From assembly GCA_963753955.1 (NCBI GenBank), contig CAVWEM010000013.1, forward strand, positions 62,001-126,000: a DNA stretch of 64,000 nt, in the 5' to 3' direction. Positions 37,124 to 46,064 of this stretch are shown in pieces. Source of the DNA: Methylumidiphilus sp963753955 (GTDB taxonomy: Bacteria > Pseudomonadota > Gammaproteobacteria > Methylococcales > Methylococcaceae). Every line of letters starts with the position of its first letter. The stretch's first letter is position 1. The position numbers and the translations under genes are program-made. The notes below the pieces were generated by a model. The model was not told the origin of the DNA. It did not search any database and saw only the letters and a list, made by a program, of their open reading frames with translations.

Positions 37124-38509
37124 TTAACGGAACCGGCGCACCTTGAAATTGCGGCCCTTGATCTTGCCTGCGGACAAACGCTTCAAGGCTTTGTCGGCGA
37201 CGGAGCGGTCGATGGCCACATAGGAGCTGAAGTCGAAAATGTCGATCTTGCCGACCTGGGGCGAAGGGATTCCTGCCTCGCCGGTCAGTGCGCCGAGGAT
37301 GTCGCCGGGGCGGACTTTATCTTTGCGGCCCCCGTCGATCTGCAATGTGACCATCGGTGGCCGCAGCGCGAAGTCCGCGTGGTGTGATTGCAACGAGGCG
37401 ACCGCCGCCGAGGACACCGGGCCGTTTTGAAAGGCTTCGATGGCGATCACCTTATGGGCTTCCGCCGGGGTGTAAAGGCTCAAAGCCAGTCCCTGCTTGC
37501 CGGCCCGGCCAGTGCGTCCGATGCGGTGGACATGTATTTCCGGGTCTTGGGCCAGTTCGAAGTTGATGACCGCTTGCAAGTCTTTGATGTCCAGGCCGCG
37601 GGCCGCGACATCCGTCGCCACCAAGATGGAACAGCTTTTATTGGCAAAGCGCACCAGCGTCTGGTCGCGATCTTTCTGCTCCAGGTCGCCATGCAGGGCC
37701 AGGGCGTGGAATCCCTGGGCCTGCAAACCGTCCGCAACGGCCTGGCATTGCAGCTTGGTGTTGCAGAACACCAAGCTGGATTCGGGCTGGTAATGGGCCA
37801 GCAAGGCGGCTAGGCTTTTGCTCCGCGCATCTTTTTTGATCTCGTAAAACCATTGCTCGATGTCGGTTCCTTCGTGGATGGACTCCAAGCTGACGCTCTG
37901 CGGCTTTTGCTGGATCGACTCGCTCAGTTTCCGAATGTCGCCGGGGTAAGTGGCGGAAAACAGCAGGGTCTGCCGACTGGGCGGGGTGGCGTCGACGACC
38001 GCCATGATGGGGTCGTGGAAACCCATGTCCAACATGCGGTCTGCCTCATCCAGCACCAGCGTCCGCAACCGATCCAGCCGCAAGCTGCCTTTGGTCAGGT
38101 GTTTCAGCACCCGCCCTGGCGTCCCCACCACAATATGCGCCCCATGCTCCAATGATTCCAGTTGCGGGCCAAAGGATGTGCCGCCGCACAGGCTCAACAG
38201 CTTGATGTTGGGGACATGCCGCGCCAGCCGCCGGATTTCCTTGCCGACTTGGTCGGCCAGTTCCCGTGTGGGACACAACACCAGTGCCTGCACACCTGCC
38301 GCCTGGGCGTCCAGCTTGGCCAACAGGCCGATGCCGAAGGCGGCAGTCTTGCCGCTGCCGGTCTTCGCCTGCGCGATCATGTCCCGGTTGTCCAGGATAT
38401 GCGGCAGGCTTGCGGCCTGGATGGGCATCATCTCGGCGTAGCCTAGCGATGCGATGTTGGCCAGCATGGCGGGATCTAGCGGCAAATTGGTAAATTGGGT
38501 GGTCGTCAC
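37124..38509 (-). CDS. dbpA: ATP-dependent RNA helicase DbpA
   Basis: A 461-residue DEAD-box helicase that remodels helix 92 of 23S rRNA during 50S assembly. Q-motif, motif I AKTGSGKTAAF, motif II VLDEADRMLDMGF, SAT motif LLFSATYPGD, VATDVAARGLDIK and HRIGRTGRAGKQG are all present. The C-terminal RRM-like domain with GRKDKVRPGDILGALTGE followed by GKIDIFDFSSYVAI is the DbpA hallmark that binds hairpin 92. Frame intact, normal length. Confidence 0.95.
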   Translation of the reverse strand: MTTTQFTNLPLDPAMLANIASLGYAEMMPIQAASLPHILDNRDMIAQAKTGSGKTAAFGIGLLAKLDAQAAGVQALVLCPTRELADQVGKEIRRLARHVPNIKLLSLCGGTSFGPQLESLEHGAHIVVGTPGRVLKHLTKGSLRLDRLRTLVLDEADRMLDMGFHDPIMAVVDATPPSRQTLLFSATYPGDIRKLSESIQQKPQSVSLESIHEGTDIEQWFYEIKKDARSKSLAALLAHYQPESSLVFCNTKLQCQAVADGLQAQGFHALALHGDLEQKDRDQTLVRFANKSCSILVATDVAARGLDIKDLQAVINFELAQDPEIHVHRIGRTGRAGKQGLALSLYTPAEAHKVIAIEAFQNGPVSSAAVASLQSHHADFALRPPMVTLQIDGGRKDKVRPGDILGALTGEAGIPSPQVGKIDIFDFSSYVAIDRSVADKALKRLSAGKIKGRNFKVRRFR

Positions 38510-38604
38510 GGGCTAAAGTTGCTTTGGGGTGAGGGGATTTTGGTTGATGAGACTGGGGCGCATTTTGATGTTTCGCAATCCAAGCGCTTGCCATCCGAAA
38601 TGCA

Positions 38605-38688
38605 GTAGGGTGGCCTTCAGGCCACCGCTTTCACTCCTAGAGATGTTGGCAAGCCGCACGGCATGAGGTGGCCTTAAGGCCACCCTAC
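38605..38688. repeat. REP-like doublet
   Basis: GTAGGGTGGCCTTCAGGCCACC (38605-38626) and GGTGGCCTTAAGGCCACCCTAC (38667-38688) are each palindromic inside and inverted to each other, with a 40-nt spacer. The sequence differs from the two RAYT-linked types, so a third REP family may exist. Confidence 0.8.
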
Positions 38689-38700
38689 AAAAGGCATCGG

Positions 38701-39330
38701 TTAATCGCTGAAACCCCGTGCCAACAAGGCGTAAGGATCTTTGTGCAACTTCTCCAACTGCTTGAGGACGCGGCGCTGCTCCGCCGGGGTGTCGTGGGTG
38801 CCGGGCACGTAGAAAGGATTGCCGTCCCGGCCAAAAGTGAAATGGGCGTGGCTTTCGGAGGCGTCCACATCGCCGAAAATGAGCTTGACGATCTTGTAGT
38901 CGGCATGGGGTGCCAAGCCGAGTTCGCGGGCGTAGGCTGCCGCCGATTCCACCAGCTTGCGCGCATAAGCGGGTTCGCAAGGGACGAACTTTTCCTCGGA
39001 AATGTGCAGGAAATTTTCTAAATGCACCCGGTATTTTTCGGGATCAAGCACTGCGTACATGGCATTTTTCACGCCTAGGCAGTAGGCGTCCACCAGGAAC
39101 ACGCCCAAGGCGTAGCGTCCATCCGCCAAGCGGCGGCTGAACCAGACCGAGCCCAGCCCTTCCTCGAACAGCCCTTCCGGAGTATACACATCGGCGATGG
39201 GTGCACCCGCAGCCGCCAGCCATTCGGCGGCCTGGCCGGTTTGCGCCGGGCCACCGGATTTTCTGGTTTCTTTGCGCTTCGCAGCCTTCTTCGCACGTTT
39301 CTGTTGCAGCGCTTTGGAACTCAAGGCCAT
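38701..39330 (-). CDS. Conserved hypothetical protein
   Basis: A 209-residue protein. The Lys/Arg-rich N-terminus (SSKALQQKRAKKAAKRKETRK) could bind RNA. The remaining part includes VWFSRRLADGRYALGVFLVDAYCLGVKNAMY and YKIVKLIFGDVDASESHAHFTFGRDGNPFYVPGTHDTPAEQRRVLKQL, compact motifs that suggest one folded domain. I do not recognise the family. The frame is uninterrupted and codon use resembles its neighbours. Confidence 0.65.
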   Translation of the reverse strand: MALSSKALQQKRAKKAAKRKETRKSGGPAQTGQAAEWLAAAGAPIADVYTPEGLFEEGLGSVWFSRRLADGRYALGVFLVDAYCLGVKNAMYAVLDPEKYRVHLENFLHISEEKFVPCEPAYARKLVESAAAYARELGLAPHADYKIVKLIFGDVDASESHAHFTFGRDGNPFYVPGTHDTPAEQRRVLKQLEKLHKDPYALLARGFSD

Positions 39331-39466
39331 GCTTTTTCCTTACACTAGAGAACTGGTTAAAAAAGCGCATTGTAACGCCGCAAGGCACTGCGCATGAACT
39401 TGCAGCGATAATATTGTCTGACAACGGCATATTCCGTCGATCAGGCCTATTTTTCCGGGGGAAAAT

Positions 39467-42061
39467 TTGAAATTTTTGGCATATCGTCCTGCCGAGCTTG
39501 CCGCCATGTCAGTGATAGCCGCGCTGTATCTCATGTTGGCGAAAATTGCCTTGGCCTATGCGGCCATCAACAGCGTCGCCATCATCTGGCCATCGTCGGG
39601 CCTCGCGCTGGCCGGCCTGCTGCTATTCGGGGCGCGCCTTTGGCCTGGCGTGTTGGCAGGCGCTTTCGTCACCGAATATATGATTGGATTCCCTCTTTGG
39701 GGTGTCGGCCTAATCGCTTTGGGCAATACCCTGAAACCGGTCGCAGGCGTTTGGCTGCTATCCCGTTTCGGCTTCGACAAGGCCATCCCCAAGCTGAAAG
39801 ATTATTTCCTGCTGTTGGTTCTGGCCACAGTCGTCGGCACTTCGATCAGCGCGATACTGGGTTCGGCGGTGACGGTGCTGGCCGGATTCGTCGGGATAAG
39901 CGAGTGGCCCGCCTCTTTTTTCCGGTGGTGGATGGGAGACATGCTCGGGGCCTTGCTGACCGTGCCGATTCTGGCTTGGCGGACATCCATAGCCTGGGGC
40001 CAAATCCGGCGCGGCTACGAAGCCGTCCTGCTGTGCCTGCTCACCCTGCTGTTTTGCGATGTGGTGTTTCATGATTGCTGGCGCGAGTCCATCGGCCATG
40101 CCGCCAAAGTGTATTGGGTTTTCCCTTTGATCATCTGGGCAGCCGTGCGTTTCGGCATCCGGGGTGTCTCGGCTATCCTGTTGGTGGTGCAAGCCTTGTC
40201 CCTCTGGGGGGTCGCACGCGGCCTGGGCTATTTCGGCCAGGACATGGAGCAGACCGGCTTGTTCAATTTCTGGCTGTACCATGTCATCATCAACGTGACC
40301 GGCGTGACTTTGGCCACCACCCTGAACGAAGGCCAGGCCGCCGCCGCTGTTCTCGAACAAGAGCGGCTTCGGCTGCGCGACAGCGAGAGACGCCTGCGTG
40401 AATACCTGGAATTCCTGCCGGTGCCACTAGCCATATCGGAGGCGGATACCCAGGCCATCGTCTTTGTCAACCGTGCCTTCACCGACCTGTTCGGCTACAA
40501 CGTGGAAGACTTGCCCAATCTCGACATCTGGTTCCACAATGCCTATCCCGATCCGGCCTACCGCCAAAAAATCATTGCCACGCGATCCAGGCTGTTGGCG
40601 GAAAGCCGGGCGAAAGGCGGCCTGCCCCTGCCGTATTTCGAGGCGCGGATCGCCTGCAAAGACCGCTCGGAGCGCACCGTCGAAATTGTGGTGGCCCCGC
40701 CCGGCGAGCATCTGCTGGTTGCCTTCAACGACATCACCCAAAAACACCAAGCCAAGGAACTCATTTGGCGGCAAGCCCATTATGACGCTTTGACCGACTT
40801 GCCCAACCGCCGCCTTTTCCTCGAACGGCTGTGCGAAGGCATTGCGCAAAGTCGAAAGGCCGCGCTCGACCTGGCCTTGCTGCTGATCGACCTCGACCGC
40901 TTCAAGGAAGTGAACGACACCTTAGGCCATGACGTGGGCGACCAACTCCTGGCCGATTTGGCACGGCGCATCGTCTCCTGTGTGGGCGAGACCGACACAG
41001 TGGCCCGGCTGGGCGGCGACGAGTTCACCGTGGTGCTGCCCAAGCTGGCGCGGCCGGAACATGCCGAACAGGTGGCGCAAGCCATTGTGGATGCGTTGGC
41101 CGAACCTTTCCAACTCGGCCATGAGCAGATTTTTGTCTCCGCGAGCATCGGCATCACCTGTTGCCCCGATGACGGCACTGAGATGATAACTCTGCTGAAG
41201 AACGCCGATCAGGCGCTTTTTGAAGCCAAGAACCGAGGACGCAATGGCTTTTCCTATTTCACCCAAGCCATGCAGGAAGCCGCGCAAACGCGCCTGTCGA
41301 TCATCCGCGATCTGCGCGGGGCGCTGGCCACCGGCCAGTTGGCGGTGCATTACCAGCCCATCGTCGATCTGCGCGACGGATGCGCAGCCGCCAAGGCCGA
41401 GGCGCTGCTGCGTTGGCTGCATCCGACACGCGGCCTGATTTCCCCCGCCGCCTTCATCGCCGTGGCGGAAGACATCGGCTTGATCAACGAAATCGGCGAC
41501 TGGGTGTTCCAGCAGGCCGCGTATCAGGCGAAACGCTGTCGCGAGCGCGGCGTCCCTGTGCAAATCAGCGTGAACAAATCGGCGCGCCAGTTTTTGACCG
41601 GGAACAGCCACGAGACTTGGCTGGACTATCTCGCCGAACTTGGCTTGCCGGGAGAATGTGTCGCCATCGAGATCACCGAAAACCTGCTGCTCGACGACAG
41701 GCCTGAATTGCTGGGCAAACTGCGCCAGTTCCGCGAGGCCGGCGTCCAGATATCCATCGACGATTTCGGCACCGGTTATTCTTCGCTGTCTTACTTGAAA
41801 AAATTCGACATCGACTATCTCAAGATCGACCGCACCTTCGTCCGCGATTTGACCACCGACCCCAGCGACCTCGCCTTGACCGAAGCCATCATCGTAATGG
41901 CCCACAAATTGGGGCTTGAGGTAATCGCGGAAGGGGTCGAGACCGTCTCGCAACAGGACATCCTCACCGTCTCCGGTTGCGATTACGCGCAAGGTTTCCT
42001 CTACGCCGAAGCCTTGCCGCCAGACCAGTTTGAGGAATTTATGACGCGCTGGAACGCATAA
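39467..42061 (+). CDS. MASE1-PAS-GGDEF-EAL cyclic-di-GMP enzyme
   Basis: An 864-residue membrane signalling protein. Residues 1-300 hold about eight membrane segments with the MASE1 pattern (SVAIIWPSSGLALAGLLLFG). A PAS domain (about 315-430) follows. The GGDEF diguanylate cyclase (about 440-600) has LGGDEFTVVLP, but the inhibitory RxxD site reads GETD, so product feedback may be lost. The EAL phosphodiesterase (about 620-864) has AEALLRWLHP, ITENLLLDD and DDFGTGYSSLSYL, apparently complete. The start is TTG at 39467 with GGGGGA upstream. Net activity cannot be told from sequence. YajQ, a c-di-GMP binder, is at 63.2 kb. Confidence 0.93.
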   Translation: MKFLAYRPAELAAMSVIAALYLMLAKIALAYAAINSVAIIWPSSGLALAGLLLFGARLWPGVLAGAFVTEYMIGFPLWGVGLIALGNTLKPVAGVWLLSRFGFDKAIPKLKDYFLLLVLATVVGTSISAILGSAVTVLAGFVGISEWPASFFRWWMGDMLGALLTVPILAWRTSIAWGQIRRGYEAVLLCLLTLLFCDVVFHDCWRESIGHAAKVYWVFPLIIWAAVRFGIRGVSAILLVVQALSLWGVARGLGYFGQDMEQTGLFNFWLYHVIINVTGVTLATTLNEGQAAAAVLEQERLRLRDSERRLREYLEFLPVPLAISEADTQAIVFVNRAFTDLFGYNVEDLPNLDIWFHNAYPDPAYRQKIIATRSRLLAESRAKGGLPLPYFEARIACKDRSERTVEIVVAPPGEHLLVAFNDITQKHQAKELIWRQAHYDALTDLPNRRLFLERLCEGIAQSRKAALDLALLLIDLDRFKEVNDTLGHDVGDQLLADLARRIVSCVGETDTVARLGGDEFTVVLPKLARPEHAEQVAQAIVDALAEPFQLGHEQIFVSASIGITCCPDDGTEMITLLKNADQALFEAKNRGRNGFSYFTQAMQEAAQTRLSIIRDLRGALATGQLAVHYQPIVDLRDGCAAAKAEALLRWLHPTRGLISPAAFIAVAEDIGLINEIGDWVFQQAAYQAKRCRERGVPVQISVNKSARQFLTGNSHETWLDYLAELGLPGECVAIEITENLLLDDRPELLGKLRQFREAGVQISIDDFGTGYSSLSYLKKFDIDYLKIDRTFVRDLTTDPSDLALTEAIIVMAHKLGLEVIAEGVETVSQQDILTVSGCDYAQGFLYAEALPPDQFEEFMTRWNA

Positions 42062-42096
42062 ACAGCCGTTCGTGCTGATGCCTGGAAATTAGATGC

Positions 42097-42657
42097 TTAT
42101 TCACCCGCATCGGCAGGTTTGTCGGCGACACTCGCGTTCCAGATGGGGTTGTCGCGGTCAGCCGGGTCGAGCTTGCCAATATCCTCAGGAAAGATATGCC
42201 AAAACGATTTGTCAATGGCACCGTCCTGATAGTTCGTGTCTTTCCGGTTATGATGGAACGGACACCACCAGTTCTCGACCAGTTTGACTAGATAAGCATG
42301 CCATTCAAATAGCCCGACGCTGACCGGGCAATACCAAGTGCAGTTCAATATCCAATAGAGCTTGCTTTGCGTCGGACTGAATGTGTAACCTGGCTCCATG
42401 GTGATTTGGGTTTTCAAAGTGTAGCGATGGGTGCTGCGGTCGGGAATGAAAGACCTCAAGGGACGGACATTCTTGGCCCCGACCATTTTCAAATGCAAAT
42501 ACGTGACCCAAGCGCTGAAGAACACAAAAGGCAGGGTTAGGATGGGTACATAAACGAGCAGCACACCGGCCAACTGATTCCACATCGACCTTTTCTTGTA
42601 ATCATCGCCGATGACCACGCGACCGCTGCCGACGTTGCAATTTTCACACGCTTTCAT
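42097..42657 (-). CDS. Cys/Trp-rich membrane hypothetical protein
   Basis: A 186-residue protein. The N-terminal CENCNVGSG could bind metal. One long hydrophobic stretch (MWNQLAGVLLVYVPILTLPFVFFSAWVTYLHL) makes two membrane passes. A conserved-looking core, YWILNCTWYCPVSVGLFEWHA then WWCPFHHNRK, is rich in Cys, Trp and His. I do not recognise the family. The pattern hints at metal or redox-cofactor contact, which is inference. Confidence 0.6.
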   Translation of the reverse strand: MKACENCNVGSGRVVIGDDYKKRSMWNQLAGVLLVYVPILTLPFVFFSAWVTYLHLKMVGAKNVRPLRSFIPDRSTHRYTLKTQITMEPGYTFSPTQSKLYWILNCTWYCPVSVGLFEWHAYLVKLVENWWCPFHHNRKDTNYQDGAIDKSFWHIFPEDIGKLDPADRDNPIWNASVADKPADAGE

Positions 42658-42809
42658 TAACTATACCTCCTCAGGATAGGGTGTTTGCCATAGTTGCCAT
42701 GCCAAGGACAATGTTGCACAAAAACATGGTTTTAGACTTGCCATTCTACCCTGAAAACAGGATAAGGGCGAGGCGTCCCAGAAGGAGGGTGCCGTGGATA
42801 CCGCAAGTC

Positions 42810-43640
42810 TTAAAGCTTTTCCAGAACCGGCTGCGCAGCTTGACCCTGCTCCGGGCCGAATCTGTCGGCAAAGTGGTTCACAGCAAAAATCAACATGACG
42901 CCGGCGAGGATCAGGGCCATTTGCTGGATCACCGCGTCGGCATGGGTTTTCTTATGCAGGGTGGGAATCAGGTCGGCGACGGCGATGTAAATGAAGCTGG
43001 AAGCGGCCAAGGCGAGGAAATAGGGCAAGGATTCGTGGACGCTGTCCAAGGCGAAATAGGCCAGCACACCGCCCACCACCGTGCCTAGGCTGGACAGCAT
43101 GTTGTAAACCAATGCCTTGGTCTTGGAGTAGCCGCTTTGCAACAGGATGGCGAAGTCGCCCACTTCTTGCGGGATTTCATGGGCGGCGACGGCAAGGCTG
43201 GTGACGATGCCCAGGTGCAGGTCGGTGAGGAAGGCCGCCGCGATCAACACGCCATCGACGAAATTGTGGATGCCATCACCCAGCACGATCAAGGCGCCTG
43301 CCGGTTGGTGGTAGTGTTCCTCGCCGTCGTTGTGGGCTTCGCAGTCGTGGGTGTGGCAGTGTCGCCATAGCAGGAGCTTTTCCAGCAGGAAAAAAACCAG
43401 GATGCCGATCAACACGGTGGCAAACAAGCTTTGGGCTTTCTCGACCCCGGCGTTTTCCACCGCATCGGGCAGCAGATCGAGGAAGGCCACGCTAAGCAAA
43501 GCACCGAGGGCGAAGCTGACGCCGTGGGGTAGGAGGCTGGAATGGTGGCGGTCAGGCACCAACAGGAACAGCGAAGCGGCGATGACGCTCAGAATGCCGC
43601 CGACCAGGGTGAACAGGATGATCCAGAAAAGTAGATGCAT
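42810..43640 (-). CDS. ZIP-family divalent metal transporter
   Basis: A 276-residue inner-membrane transporter for Zn, Fe or similar ions. About eight membrane segments. A His-rich loop (CHTHDCEAHNDGEEHYHQ) lies between segments 3 and 4. The two metal-site motifs are ALIVLGDGIHNFVDGVLIA and AAHEIPQEVGDFAILL. The ATG at 43640 (MHLLFWIILF) has GAGAG before it. A longer open frame continues upstream through a repeat and is not used. Confidence 0.9.
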   Translation of the reverse strand: MHLLFWIILFTLVGGILSVIAASLFLLVPDRHHSSLLPHGVSFALGALLSVAFLDLLPDAVENAGVEKAQSLFATVLIGILVFFLLEKLLLWRHCHTHDCEAHNDGEEHYHQPAGALIVLGDGIHNFVDGVLIAAAFLTDLHLGIVTSLAVAAHEIPQEVGDFAILLQSGYSKTKALVYNMLSSLGTVVGGVLAYFALDSVHESLPYFLALAASSFIYIAVADLIPTLHKKTHADAVIQQMALILAGVMLIFAVNHFADRFGPEQGQAAQPVLEKL

Positions 43641-43649
43641 TTTTCTCTC

Positions 43650-43676
43650 GTTCCCACGCTTTGCTGAGGGAATGCC
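43650..43676. repeat. Palindromic element CGTTCCCACG type
   Basis: CGTTCCCACGCTTTGCTGAGGGAATGCCG is a decayed copy of a common proteobacterial intergenic palindrome (TTCCCACGC...GTGGGAA). It lies directly upstream of the ZIP gene. Confidence 0.5.
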
Positions 43677-43769
43677 GTTTTGGCGCGTTGCGCCGAGATT
43701 CGCGTATGGCGTGGAATGGCTTTTCCGAGCTTCCACGCGCCGCAAAGGAAACAGAAGAAGCAGAAAACA

Positions 43770-43994
43770 TCAGGGCTTTGCTTGCCATTTAATGTCTATT
43801 TTTCGTTGTTGCGCGACGCAATCACGCAAATAGAGATTGATGAGGTTTTGATAAGGAACCCCCGCCTCTTCGGCCATCTCTTTAAAATAGTCGATGACAT
43901 CTTCGCCAAGGCGCATGGTCACGGATTTTTTCAATTTCGCGGCATAAGGGTTGTTGCGGGCTGTCATTGTGGATAGATCATATTCGTCTTTCAT
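43770..43994 (-). CDS. brnA: BrnA-type antitoxin
   Basis: A 74-residue ribbon-helix-helix protein of the BrnA/CopG-like class. SVTMRLGEDVIDYFKEMAEEAGVPYQNLINLYLRD is the DNA-binding domain. BrnA normally neutralises the RNase toxin BrnT and represses the brnTA operon. Here its ATG overlaps the stop of a drastically shortened brnT, so the operon layout is kept although the toxin is not. Low GC compared with flanking genes. Confidence 0.8.
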   Translation of the reverse strand: MKDEYDLSTMTARNNPYAAKLKKSVTMRLGEDVIDYFKEMAEEAGVPYQNLINLYLRDCVAQQRKIDIKWQAKP

Positions 43995-44101
43995 CGCTTG
44001 GCACCTTGATAATGCTTGCTTTCATTGGCGGTTGCTTTTCGGGCGGAGATGATTCTGATATTGATAGCATCTTTGGCTGTGTCCCATTCAAATTTTATCA
44101 T
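43991..44101 (-). pseudogene. brnT: BrnT toxin with internal deletion
   Basis: Only 36 codons: MIKFEWDTAKDAIN, the normal BrnT start, joins in frame to IRIISARKATANESKHYQGA, the normal C-terminal strand and helix. About 50 residues between them, including most of the RelE-like core, are missing. The stop overlaps the brnA start (ATGA). This is a small gene with correct context. A precise in-frame deletion is more likely than sequence error. Toxicity is presumably lost. Confidence 0.72.
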
Positions 44102-44364
44102 TTTTGTCTACGCAAATCATGTAAGGGCTTTCGGTGCCGTGCCATGCAGGCTACACATCGCGTACCTTTTACGCTCTTTGACATTCGGTTAAGGTAGGCA
44201 GTGCGTACCCTGCCGCTCTTCATAACTGAGCTGGTTTGGTGAGTACTCGGTTTGTTACCGGTGCCAAGCCGAGAACTTCCTGTATGTCTTCAAGTATGTA
44301 AACGGTCAGAAGCAGCCAAGCATTTATTTCGTTGTACTTTGGTTGGAACATGAAGTCTCCTTCA
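44102..44364. other. Intergenic region without a recognised gene
   Basis: An AT-richer stretch between brnT and the DUF4365 gene. It holds one 9-bp hairpin, CTCGGTTTG (44246-44254) with CAAGCCGAG (44265-44273), possibly a terminator without a T run. The brnTA promoter should lie just above 44102, but no clear -35/-10 pair was found. Confidence 0.5.
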
Positions 44365-45303
44365 TTAGACTTGTTCCCGATGACTTTTAATATAAATCAA
44401 ATAGATAGACTCATTCTTTAATACTGGCAAATACTTTTTCCCCAGAATTTTTGCAAAAAATTTATCTATGTTAGTGATTTTAAATGATATAGCATCGGGA
44501 ACAAGTCTATTAGTCTCGCCTCGGTATATCAAGAACTTAGTGCGAACCTCGTCGTAACGTTGCAAGTTGGCCTCTACCATTTGAAAGAAACGGGAACGCT
44601 CAGGCAGATGTCCAAATGCCCCAGTGCGTAGGCCAGTCATAAGGCTGTCATGACTGGCGAATGCGAAGCAGAATTTGTCTATTAGCTTCTTGATCTCTTC
44701 TGGTTCTGACGGCTCGATTCGCTGTAGCTCAATAACTGTGCTGGTGGCTAGCCGATGTAGGGCTGAAATACTGAACAAGAGGTTAGCGAGATAGATGCCC
44801 TTTGATAAACGCTCCATATCCTTGGAAATAGATTCGTAGTAGTTAGCCAAGTAGACTGTCACTTCCTTCCGTAGATCATGGGTACTCGCTTTGTATCTGA
44901 GTGGAAGTGCGACATTCCCGCCTATGTGGATTGCCTTCGGATAGATCGGATAGCAGTACTCAAGCCAGTCATAAAAGATTTCACCAACTGTTGTATAAAC
45001 GGCTACGACCATGATCGGGCTAAGTTTGGCAAGCCAGTAGTTGATAGAGGATTGGCGCACATAGGCGAGCGGCAGACTGTTGCCTTTGATTCTGACTGAC
45101 GCCCGCCCCTTGACTTGAACGGCAAACTCTTCGCCGGTGACGTATTCGCCGCGAGCGACTTCAACTCGAAGATCAAGACCGTAGTTCCCGTTGACGAGTG
45201 CGACAACCCATGCGGGATCGCAAGCAGCCATGAAGATTTCCACTGCTTTATCGCCAACTACGTGTGACTGTGGTCGCTGGGGCAAGACGTTCGTTGGCTT
45301 CAT
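44365..45303 (-). CDS. DUF4365 domain protein
   Basis: A 312-residue protein starting MKPTNVLPQRPQSHVVGDKAVEIF at 45303. The N-terminal domain has NYGLDLRVEVARGEYVTGEEFAVQVKGRASVRI, with D...E...QVK spacing of a PD-(D/E)XK-like fold, then INYWLAKLSPIMVVAVYTTVGEIFYDWL, typical of DUF4365. The C-terminal 180 residues are helical and unfamiliar. DUF4365 proteins are frequent in defence islands, and this gene is AT-rich and next to brnA. Catalysis is not proven. Confidence 0.72.
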   Translation of the reverse strand: MKPTNVLPQRPQSHVVGDKAVEIFMAACDPAWVVALVNGNYGLDLRVEVARGEYVTGEEFAVQVKGRASVRIKGNSLPLAYVRQSSINYWLAKLSPIMVVAVYTTVGEIFYDWLEYCYPIYPKAIHIGGNVALPLRYKASTHDLRKEVTVYLANYYESISKDMERLSKGIYLANLLFSISALHRLATSTVIELQRIEPSEPEEIKKLIDKFCFAFASHDSLMTGLRTGAFGHLPERSRFFQMVEANLQRYDEVRTKFLIYRGETNRLVPDAISFKITNIDKFFAKILGKKYLPVLKNESIYLIYIKSHREQV

Positions 45304-45329
45304 TACGGTACCTACATTTGAATTATGGC

Positions 45330-46064
45330 TCACTCCCACCAAACCAGCGTCGCCATCCGTCCAGTCTGTCCGTCGCGGCGGTAAGAAAAAAATCGCTCCG
45401 GGTCGCCAAACGTGCAATGCCCGCAGCCATAGACTTCGGTGACACCGACGCGGGCCAAAGCCAGCCGTGCCAATCCATATAAATCGGCCAGCCAATGGCT
45501 GTCGTCGGTTTGCAAGAACGCGGCGGAAGCGCCTGCCCCGAAAGCCTCCAAAAAGGCCTGCCGCACTGGTGGGCCAACCTCGAAGGCATCAGGGCCGATG
45601 GCCGGCCCCAGCCAGGCCATCGGCTTTTCTTTCCCGAACGCTTGCACCGTCGCTTCCAACACACCGTCAGCCAAGCCGCGCCAACCGGCATGGGCCGCCG
45701 CCACCCGGCTGCCGGCGTGGTCGCAGAATAGCACCGGCAGGCAGTCGGCGGTCATCACCACGCAGACCACGCCGGTTTTGTCGCTGTACGTAGCGTCGGC
45801 TGCGGGCGGAGGGCCGGGCCGTGTCTCCGCCCTGACCACGGCGTTGCCATGCACTTGGTTTAGCCAGAATGGCTCGGCGGGTAGCGCGAGGACTTCCCGC
45901 AACAGGCGGCGGTTGGCGATCACATTTTCCGGCTCGTCGCCAACATGGGCACCGAGGTTGAAACTGCCGTAAACGCCCTGGCTGACGCCGCCGACCCGTA
46001 AGGTGCTAATGGCGCGGACACCGGACGGCGCGGGCCAGTCAGGTTCGATAAACAAGGGGCTCAC
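45330..46064 (-). CDS. pgeF: Peptidoglycan editing factor PgeF (YfiH/DUF152)
   Basis: A 244-residue multicopper-like (laccase-domain) protein, reported to hydrolyse mis-incorporated muropeptides or purine nucleosides. FWLNQVHGNAVVRA, VVMTADCLPVLFCDHAGSRVAAAHAGWRGLADGV and YGCGHCTFGDPERFFSYRRDG hold the conserved Cys and His. The start is GTG at 46064, which overlaps the rluD stop as GTGA. A longer open frame upstream is not used. Coupled to rluD, as usual. Confidence 0.92.
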   Translation of the reverse strand: MSPLFIEPDWPAPSGVRAISTLRVGGVSQGVYGSFNLGAHVGDEPENVIANRRLLREVLALPAEPFWLNQVHGNAVVRAETRPGPPPAADATYSDKTGVVCVVMTADCLPVLFCDHAGSRVAAAHAGWRGLADGVLEATVQAFGKEKPMAWLGPAIGPDAFEVGPPVRQAFLEAFGAGASAAFLQTDDSHWLADLYGLARLALARVGVTEVYGCGHCTFGDPERFFSYRRDGQTGRMATLVWWE

